Shown here piece after piece: positions 58,616 to 64,000 of a stretch of DNA of 64,000 bases (position 1 is its first letter; each line of letters opens with the position of its first letter). The notes below the pieces were generated by a model. The model made no database searches and was not told the DNA's origin. It saw only the letters and a program-made list of their open reading frames with translations. The DNA comes from Blastococcus sp. TF02A-30. GTDB lineage: Bacteria; Actinomycetota; Actinomycetes; Mycobacteriales; Geodermatophilaceae. The stretch covers positions 62,001-126,000 of the forward strand of contig NZ_QOHJ01000007.1 of the NCBI RefSeq assembly GCF_003319185.1, given 5' to 3'. The translations under genes were made by a program, and so were the position numbers.

Positions 58616-59083
58616 GTGACCATCACCTTCGACGAGGCCGCCACAGCCGTCGAGAACCATCATGAGGACCTGCGCGACCGGCTGGTCTGGCGGACGGAGG
58701 CGCTGATCTGCGCAGTGGCCGACCGCCGGCCGTACGAGTCGGCGTACCAGGACCTCGTCGAGTTCCTGGACGACGAACTGCTGCCGCACATGGAGGTCGA
58801 GGCGGGCCTGCTGTTCACCGCCGGGGGGAACGCCACCACCGCCCTGCTGATCGCGGCGATGCAGGAGGAACACCGGATGATGACCACCCTGGTGCGCGAG
58901 ATCGAGCGCGCGAGCAACGCCATGGATCTGGCCATCGCCACGGGATCACTGGTCGTGCTGTTCGACGTGTGCGCCCATCAGGAGGACAGGTATCTCGTGC
59001 CCGCACTCACCGAGGCCGGCGTCGATCTGGGCACGCTCGTCGAGAACGCTCCGGAGATCGTCGGGGCGATCTCGGAGGCATAG
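58616..59083 (+). CDS. Hemerythrin domain protein
   Basis: 155 residues from the GTG at 58616, chosen for the AGGAGG upstream over an ATG 39 bases earlier. Metal-ligand positions are VENHHEDLRDRLVW, LLPHMEVEAGLLF, MQEEHRMMTTLV and CAHQEDRYLVP. Likely a di-iron protein binding O2 or NO. Its promoter region holds the dyad described at 58556, so it is probably under the adjacent regulator. Confidence 0.82.
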   Translation: MTITFDEAATAVENHHEDLRDRLVWRTEALICAVADRRPYESAYQDLVEFLDDELLPHMEVEAGLLFTAGGNATTALLIAAMQEEHRMMTTLVREIERASNAMDLAIATGSLVVLFDVCAHQEDRYLVPALTEAGVDLGTLVENAPEIVGAISEA

Positions 59084-59098
59084 CGAGTCCCGGGCCCC

Positions 59099-59129
59099 GA
59101 CCCGCACGGAAAACTCCTCCGCGCGGGTC
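59099..59129. terminator. Terminator after the 58.6-kb hemerythrin gene
   Basis: Stem GACCCGC/GCGGGTC with a 17-base loop holding AAAAC, 15 bases after the stop codon. Confidence 0.55.
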
Positions 59130-59141
59130 CGGACTGACCCT

Positions 59142-59159
59142 GTCGGCCGGGTGGCCGAC
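59142..59159 (-). terminator. Hairpin after the acyl-CoA dehydrogenase gene
   Basis: GTCGGCC-GGGT-GGCCGAC, a 7-bp perfect stem, 11 bases after the stop on the minus strand. Confidence 0.5.
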
Positions 59160-59170
59160 CGGCCAGGGGG

Positions 59171-60400
59171 TCAGGGAGCGACCACGTGCGGCGGAAGCTC
59201 CGCTGCCCGACCGAGCTCGGCCTTGGCGATCGAGCGCAGGTGCACCTCGTCCGGGCCGTCGAAGATGTGCATGGCCCGGTGCCACGCGTACATCGCGGCG
59301 AGTGGCGTGACGTCGGTGACGCCGGCGCCCCCGTGCACCTGGATCGCCCGGTCGATGACCCGCGTGGCGGCGCGGGGAACGGCCACCTTTGCCATGGCGA
59401 CCAGGTGGCGGGCCGCCTTGTTGCCCTGCGTGTCGATGACATGGCAGGCGTGATGGCATAGCAACCGGGCCTGGTCGAGCTCCAGCCTCGACTCGGCGAT
59501 CTGCTGCTGGACGACCCCCTGCTCCGACAGGTGCTTCCCGAAGGCCACGCGTTCCTTCGCCCGGCTGACCAGCAGCGCCAGCGCCCTCTCCGCGGCGCCG
59601 AGGGCGCGCATGCAGTGGTGGATCCGACCGGGACCCAGGCGCGCCTGCGCGGCCGCGAAGCCCCCACCCTCCTCGCCGATCACGTTCGCGACCGGCACGC
59701 GCACGTGGGAGAACACCACTTCGGCATGGCCGTGCTGGTCGTGCTGCCCGAGGACGGGGTAGTCCCGGACGACCGTGACGCCGGCAGTGTCGCGCGGCAC
59801 GAGCACCATCGTCTGCTGCGCGTGCGGTGGTGCACCCGGGTCGGTCTTGCCCATCACGACGAAGAAGGCGCAGCGGGGGTCCATCGCGCCGCTGGTCCAC
59901 CACTTGCGACCGTTGATGACGTACTCGTTCCCGTCGCGCTCGATCCGCGTGGCGATGTTCGTCGCGTCGCTGCTGGCGACGTCCGGCTCGGTCATCGCGA
60001 ACGCTGACCGGATCTCCCCGGCCAACAGCGGCTCAAGCCACGTCCGCTTCTGCTCCTCCGTGCCGAGCAGGTGCAGCAGTTCCATGTTGCCGGTGTCGGG
60101 CGCGGCGCAGTTGATCGCCTCGGGGGCCAGCTCTCCGCTCCACCCCGACAGCTCCGCGATCGGCGCGTACTCCAGTTGCGTGAGACCCGACTCGGCGGGC
60201 AGAAAGAGGTTCCACAGCCCTCGGGCGCGGGCTCGACGCTTCAGCGCCTCGATGACGGGCGGAACGTCGTGGCCGCCCCTCCGCCGGAAGGCCAGATACT
60301 CGGTCTCCGCGGGCAGCACCTGCTCCCGCATGAACGTGACCATGGCCTCGCGCAGCTCCTGGGCGCGTGGCGACGGCGCGGGCAGGTCGTACTCCGACAT
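59171..60400 (-). CDS. Acyl-CoA dehydrogenase, ACAD10/11-like
   Basis: 409 residues. FAD-binding motifs are FAMTEPDVASSDATN and KWWTSGAMDPRCA; the C-terminal helical domain has QVHGGAGVTDVTPLA and MHIFDGPDEVHLRSIAK. In this subgroup Asp or Glu in the substrate pocket differs from short-chain enzymes. It oxidises an unknown acyl-CoA. It follows the DsbA-like gene by 46 bases with a GAGGAGG site, so it may be the last gene of that operon, an odd partner for nitrate and redox genes. Confidence 0.9.
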   Translation of the reverse strand: MSEYDLPAPSPRAQELREAMVTFMREQVLPAETEYLAFRRRGGHDVPPVIEALKRRARARGLWNLFLPAESGLTQLEYAPIAELSGWSGELAPEAINCAAPDTGNMELLHLLGTEEQKRTWLEPLLAGEIRSAFAMTEPDVASSDATNIATRIERDGNEYVINGRKWWTSGAMDPRCAFFVVMGKTDPGAPPHAQQTMVLVPRDTAGVTVVRDYPVLGQHDQHGHAEVVFSHVRVPVANVIGEEGGGFAAAQARLGPGRIHHCMRALGAAERALALLVSRAKERVAFGKHLSEQGVVQQQIAESRLELDQARLLCHHACHVIDTQGNKAARHLVAMAKVAVPRAATRVIDRAIQVHGGAGVTDVTPLAAMYAWHRAMHIFDGPDEVHLRSIAKAELGRAAELPPHVVAP

Positions 60401-60446
60401 GGAACCTCCTCATCGCAGGTGGTGCGGCAGCCGACGAGCCGCCAGG

Positions 60447-61232
60447 TCAGACGGCGCGCACAGCGTCGGCCAGGGCGGCGGGGTCCAGCGTCGCCCAGTC
60501 GAGCGGTTCACCGTCGAGGAGCACCGTCGGCGTACCGGCGACACCCTCCCGGCTCGCGCGGTCGGTGAGCTCCCGGGTCCAGTCCTCGAACACCAGCTCG
60601 CGGATCCCGCGCTCGACCGCAGGCCCCGCCGCACCCGCCTCACGAGCCAGTCCGACCAGCTCGTCGTCGGTCAGACCGGGTCCACCCTCTGCGGGCTGCC
60701 GGGCGAAGAGCTCCTGGGTGAAGCGCACGTAGGCCTCCGGTCCCGCCGCGTCGACGACGACGCCCGCCGCGTTCATGGCGCGCGTCGGGTAGTCGTCGGT
60801 GAAGGCCCGGTCGAGGATGGAGATCGGGTGGTACCGGAGCAGCACGTCGCCGTCGGCCGCGAGCTCCGCCAGCGTGCCGGCGTGGCGGGCCTCGAACGCG
60901 CCGCAGGCAGGGCAGCCGAAGTCCTCGTACACGTCGAGGGTCGCGGAAGCGTCCGCGCTCCCCACCTCGACGACCGCGCCGTCGGCTGTCGTGTGGGCGG
61001 GCACAGCCGCGTCGGGCGACGACGAGACCCGCTGGGACTGAACGACGACCACCACCAGCACTGCGACGGCCAGCAGGGTCGCTGCGACGGTCGCGCCCGT
61101 CACGGTGCGCCGCCGCTGGGCCGCACGTGCACGGGCCGCGGCCTCCGCGGCTCGCCCGGCCTCGGCGCGCTGCCGGGCGGTCGGGCGCCGGCCGGGGCGG
61201 ACGGGCTGGCGGGTCTGCTGGTCAACGGGCAT
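60447..61232 (-). CDS. Membrane-anchored DsbA-like thioredoxin
   Basis: 261 residues. A basic cytoplasmic N-terminus (1-43), one membrane helix (44-66), then a DsbA-type domain outside the cell with active site Cys107-Pro-Ala-Cys110 (YEDFGCPACGAFE) and cis-Pro loop GVAGTPTVLLDG. It should form or exchange disulfides in exported proteins. It overlaps the MauE gene by 11 bases, so the two are probably a functional pair with MauE recycling it. Confidence 0.88.
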   Translation of the reverse strand: MPVDQQTRQPVRPGRRPTARQRAEAGRAAEAAARARAAQRRRTVTGATVAATLLAVAVLVVVVVQSQRVSSSPDAAVPAHTTADGAVVEVGSADASATLDVYEDFGCPACGAFEARHAGTLAELAADGDVLLRYHPISILDRAFTDDYPTRAMNAAGVVVDAAGPEAYVRFTQELFARQPAEGGPGLTDDELVGLAREAGAAGPAVERGIRELVFEDWTRELTDRASREGVAGTPTVLLDGEPLDWATLDPAALADAVRAV

Positions 61233-61767
61233 GGGTCTTCTCCAGTGCGAGGGAAGCCGGCGGCGGGTCGCCGTCCGGGAAGGTGGATGGCCGGCTGGCG
61301 GAACCGAGCGCGAGCCGGGACGTGGGCCAGCGGGCGAGGAGGACGGCGACGACGAGCAGGCCGAGGTCGCGGAGGAGCTCGGTCCCGTACGCGGTGTCCG
61401 CGGCGGCCACCTGCCCTCCCCCGCCGAAGCAACCGCAGTCGATCTGCAGTCCGCGGGCCCAGGCTGAGGCGACGCCGACCATGAAGACGATCAGCAGTGC
61501 CGCGGACGCCATGGCGGCGGCGCGGACGAACAGCCCGGCGAGCAGGGCCAGTCCGACCGCGATCTCCACCACCGGAAGTCCGAAGGCGACCGGCCCGACG
61601 ATCGGCTCGGGCAGCAACTGGTACGCCCGGACGGCCCGGACGGCGGCCGCCGGATCGGGGATCTTGATCGCCCCCGCGACGACGAGGACGCCGCCGAGCA
61701 GGAGCCGCCCGGCGGTCGCCGCCCACGGTGCGACGGCCGGGATGTCACCGGCCCGTGCGCTGCCCAT
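61222..61767 (-). CDS. MauE/DoxX-like membrane redox protein
   Basis: 181 residues with four helices (AGRLLLGGVLVVAGAIK; GLPVVEIAVGLALLAGLFV; ASAALLIVFMVGVASAW; LLRDLGLLVVAVLLARW). The Cys pair Cys111/Cys113 in IDCGCFGG is the MauE hallmark. It probably passes electrons to or from the DsbA-like protein encoded next. It lies three bases after the hemerythrin-DUF2249 gene. Confidence 0.85.
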   Translation of the reverse strand: MGSARAGDIPAVAPWAATAGRLLLGGVLVVAGAIKIPDPAAAVRAVRAYQLLPEPIVGPVAFGLPVVEIAVGLALLAGLFVRAAAMASAALLIVFMVGVASAWARGLQIDCGCFGGGGQVAAADTAYGTELLRDLGLLVVAVLLARWPTSRLALGSASRPSTFPDGDPPPASLALEKTHAR

Positions 61768-61770
61768 CGA

Positions 61771-62595
61771 TCAGGCGCGGGTGAGCCGGAGGCGCCAGGC
61801 CTCGGGTCCGCGCTCCTCGTAGTCGACGGCCACCCCACCACCGGCGCGCGCGGTCAGCTGGCGCAGCAGTGGGATCGGGTCGTGCGGAGCCACGAGCATC
61901 AGCGACCCGCCGTCGGGGATGGCGTCGAAGGCGCCGAACACGGTGGCGTGCCGGATGGCGTGCGGCACCGCGCGGACGTCCAGAACCGGGATGTCGACGT
62001 CGTCGTGCCCACCGCAGCCGCAGCTGCCCTTCGCGGGGGTGGCGGGAACGGCTTCGGCGGCATGCCCGTGCCCGTGCGCTTCCTCGCCGAGCAGCTCGTG
62101 CATGCCGTCGAGGATCCCGGTGAGCGAGGTATGCGGATCGGCGGCGACCACCGGCAGGACGAGGTCGTTCTCCTTGGACAGGTGGGTGTCGAACAGCACC
62201 CGGAGCGCGGCACTCGTCGCGGCGGCGCGGGCCGGCTCCGCGGCGCTCCGCAGCTCCTCGACCAGGCCTTCGAGCACCCGGTGCTCGGCGACCATGGCGT
62301 CGACGAGCAGGCGGAGCCGCTCCGACCGCGCGGCCGCCGGGTAGAGCGCACGCTCCTCGGCGGCGGCGTGGGGCATCAGGTAGCCGGAGAGGAAGGCCAG
62401 CGCGGCGGTACGGGCCTGGGGGAAGCCGTTCCCACCGTGTGCGGTGGCCGCGGCGAGCAGTGCGTCGACGTGGGCGCCCAGCCTGCCGGCCAGCTCGGCG
62501 TGGTGCTGCCGGACGGCGTCGACGGCGGCGGCGTCGTCCGCGTCCGATGCCAGGACCACGTCAGTGGCGGCGCCCGGGGGCAGGGTGATGGTCAC
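61771..62595 (-). CDS. Hemerythrin-DUF2249 fusion protein
   Basis: 274 residues. Residues 25-170 are an HHE domain (VRQHHAELAGRLGAHVD; LMPHAAAEERALYP; MVAEHRVLEGLVE; LFDTHLSKENDLVLP). A linker with GHGHAAE and KGSCGCGGHDD follows. Residues 195-274 are DUF2249 (VLDVRAVPHAIRHATVFGAF; LMLVAPHDPIPLLRQL). DUF2249 proteins occur with denitrification genes. The Cys/His linker is a likely extra metal site. It is the first gene of a unit with MauE, DsbA and the acyl-CoA dehydrogenase. Confidence 0.85.
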   Translation of the reverse strand: MTITLPPGAATDVVLASDADDAAAVDAVRQHHAELAGRLGAHVDALLAAATAHGGNGFPQARTAALAFLSGYLMPHAAAEERALYPAAARSERLRLLVDAMVAEHRVLEGLVEELRSAAEPARAAATSAALRVLFDTHLSKENDLVLPVVAADPHTSLTGILDGMHELLGEEAHGHGHAAEAVPATPAKGSCGCGGHDDVDIPVLDVRAVPHAIRHATVFGAFDAIPDGGSLMLVAPHDPIPLLRQLTARAGGGVAVDYEERGPEAWRLRLTRA

Positions 62596-62643
62596 GGGAT
62601 CCTCCTTCTCGCCGGCCGTGCTGGCCGACCCGCCCGCAATTTA

Positions 62644-62661
62644 CTACGGTATGCACCGTGA
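62644..62661. promoter_or_regulatory. Candidate operator CTACGGT-N4-ACCGTGA over the regulator start
   Basis: A 7-4-7 inverted repeat with perfect inner arms ACGGT/ACCGT. TACGGT within it ends seven bases before the GTG at 62658, so it could be both a -10 and an operator for a leaderless message. It lies in the 62-bp divergent region and could also control the hemerythrin-DUF2249 operon. Confidence 0.6.
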
Positions 62662-63377
62662 AAAACAAGAGCGACGCTCCGGCGCTGGGTCCGGCCCCCG
62701 CCCGGGGCTCCGGCGGTCCGACGTTGTCCGGCCCGCGTGGCCTCGTGCTCGAGCGGCTGCAGGACTCGGCCGAGCCGGTCACGATCTCCGGCCTGGCCGC
62801 TGAACTCGGCGTGCACCCCAACACGGCGCGCGAGCACCTCGACGCGCTCGTCGAGCAAGGCCTGGCGGTGCGGGGCCGCGCCCCGGCCCAGGGGCGGGGG
62901 CGGCCGGCGTGGCGCTACACCGCGGCGGACGACCGGCTCGATCGCGATGTGCGGGTCCGCGACTACGTCGGCCTGGCCGCCGCCCTCGCCGGGCATCTCG
63001 TCCGCACGTCCGCCGATCCCGGCGCCGAGGGCCTCGCGGCCGGGCGCGAGTGGGGCCGCACGCTGATGAGCGACCGCCCGGCGGAGGGCGCGGCAAGTCC
63101 GAGGCACAGCGTGCTGCACCTGCTCGACGAGCTGGGCTTCGCCCCCGAGGCCGACGCCGGCGCCACCACCGTCGCGCTGCGCCGCTGCCCGCTGCTCGCC
63201 GCGGCACGACAGCACCCGGAGGTGGTCTGCCAGGTGCACCTCGGCATCGTCCGCGGTGCGCTGGAGCACCACGGCGGTGATCCGGAGCCGACGGCGCTGT
63301 TGCCCTTCGCGGAACCGGGCGCCTGCCGGCTGCACCTAGACACGGCGGCCGTCCGCGCGGGCGGCGCAGGTGAGTGA
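62658..63377 (+). CDS. Paralogous winged-helix regulator with C-x13-C...C signature
   Basis: 239 residues, GTG start. HTH in residues 28-75 (LVLERLQDSAEPVTISGL; HPNTAREHLDALVEQGLA). The C-terminal half has Cys177, Cys191 and Cys223 (RCPLLAAARQHPEVVCQVHL; PGACRL), matching the regulator at 57692 position by position with the same 13-residue gap between the first two. It probably senses NO or redox state through a metal or Fe-S centre. The next gene overlaps it by eight bases. Confidence 0.8.
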   Translation: MKNKSDAPALGPAPARGSGGPTLSGPRGLVLERLQDSAEPVTISGLAAELGVHPNTAREHLDALVEQGLAVRGRAPAQGRGRPAWRYTAADDRLDRDVRVRDYVGLAAALAGHLVRTSADPGAEGLAAGREWGRTLMSDRPAEGAASPRHSVLHLLDELGFAPEADAGATTVALRRCPLLAAARQHPEVVCQVHLGIVRGALEHHGGDPEPTALLPFAEPGACRLHLDTAAVRAGGAGE

Positions 63378-64000
63378 GATCGTCGCGCCGCCTGCTCCCC
63401 CGCCGTCCTCACGGGCAAGCGCGGAGGCGGTGGACGGGCAGGGTCGGGCGCCTGCCCCGACCACGCGCGGGACGTCGGCGGGGCGCCTTCTGCTCCTGCT
63501 CCCCGGCGCGATTGCCCTGCTGGCGGGGTTGGACGCCGCACTGATCCTGCTGGACCTGCCCGCCCCCGTGCGCATCGACCGGTTGCCGCAGGTGCACGGC
63601 GTGCTGCTCGTCCTCGGGTTTGTCGGCACCCTCGTCGCGCTCGAACGGGCCGTCGCGCTACGCCGGCCGGCCGGCTTCCTCGCCCCCGCGCTGCTCGGCC
63701 TCGGCGGCCTGCTGCTGCTCACCCCGCTGCCCCTGCGGCTGGGGCAGACCGTGCAACTGCTCGGAGCCGCCGCGTTCGTCGGCGTGTACGCGTCGCTGTG
63801 GCGCCGGCAGCGGGACCACGCCGTTCTGGTGCAGGCGTTGGGCGCCGTCCTGGCCGGCGGCGCGGCCATCCTCTGGCTGGGCGGCGTCCCGGTCCCGTTG
63901 CTGCTGCCCTGGCTGGTCGGCTTCGTCGTCCTCACCATCGGCGGCGAGCGGCTGGAACTGGCGCGGCTGGCGATGGGACCGGGGGCCGGGCCGACGCTGG
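63370..64000 (+). CDS. Polytopic membrane protein, 3' part outside window
   Basis: 210 codons from the GTG at 63370 to the window edge. A 45-residue Pro/Ala-rich start is followed by at least six hydrophobic helices (RLLLLLPGAIALLAGLDAAL; VHGVLLVLGFVGTLVALERA; LLGLGGLLLLTPLPLRL; LLLPWLVGFVVLTIGGERLE). The conserved-looking VHGVLLVLGF and GGERLELARL recall NnrS-like proteins found with denitrification genes; this is a weak guess. Co-translated with the regulator. Confidence 0.65.
   Translation, partial: MSEIVAPPAPPPSSRASAEAVDGQGRAPAPTTRGTSAGRLLLLLPGAIALLAGLDAALILLDLPAPVRIDRLPQVHGVLLVLGFVGTLVALERAVALRRPAGFLAPALLGLGGLLLLTPLPLRLGQTVQLLGAAAFVGVYASLWRRQRDHAVLVQALGAVLAGGAAILWLGGVPVPLLLPWLVGFVVLTIGGERLELARLAMGPGAGPTL

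Overview
The window is very GC-rich and comes from an actinobacterium. GTG starts are frequent, many genes overlap their neighbour by four bases (ATGA or GTGA), and gene order is actinobacterial (lepA-rpsT-holA-comEC-comEA-degV-rsfS-nadD; proA; rplU-rpmA-obgE-proB; rne; folC-ndk; valS; clpX-clpP2-clpP1-tig). The family Geodermatophilaceae (Blastococcus, Geodermatophilus, Modestobacter) is my best guess, but that is inference from gene order and composition, not from a search.

Positions 1-40,500 are mostly conserved chromosomal housekeeping. They cover an LppX/LprG-type lipoprotein cut by the window edge, a MOSC protein, translation factor LepA, ribosomal protein S20, DNA polymerase III delta, the ComEC/ComEA competence pair, DegV, a histidine phosphatase, RsfS and NadD. 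A MoxR/VWA pair follows, then ProA, and a zinc uptake operon (znuACB) under a clear Zur/Fur-type operator. After it come Def, RidA, ProB, ObgE, L27, L21, RNase E/G, two radical-SAM-linked proteins, FolC, Ndk, ValS, the Clp protease genes and trigger factor. Small accessory insertions sit among them: an XRE regulator with a membrane protein (29.06-29.84 kb) and an AbiEi/Vsr-like protein flanked by two copies of a palindromic element (34.7-35.8 kb).

Positions 40,628-47,013 hold tRNA-Pro and tRNA-Gly, then a roughly 6.2 kb accessory segment. It has lower apparent GC, short integrase-arm-like repeats beside the tRNA, a PIN-domain protein, a cysteine-rich protein, a restriction-endonuclease-like protein, a frameshifted lipoprotein gene, an XRE regulator, an excisionase and a tyrosine integrase. 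It looks like an integrated element with possible defence cargo. The second attachment site was not found.

Positions 47,229-64,000 form a nitrate/nitric-oxide region. It contains flavohemoglobin (hmp), narGHJI followed by narK, a seven-iron-type ferredoxin, and three hemerythrin-family proteins, one of them fused to DUF2249. A MauE/DsbA redox pair, an acyl-CoA dehydrogenase and the start of a polytopic membrane protein are also present. Two paralogous winged-helix regulators share a C-x13-C...C signature in their C-terminal halves. Matching 7-4-7 inverted repeats lie near each of them. The layout suggests NO- or redox-controlled anaerobic respiration with NO detoxification.

Several regulated genes (znuA, the 29.06 kb XRE gene, the 62.66 kb regulator) share an arrangement in which a dyad covers a -10-like hexamer and the start codon, 7 nt apart. 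This fits leaderless transcripts controlled by steric block.
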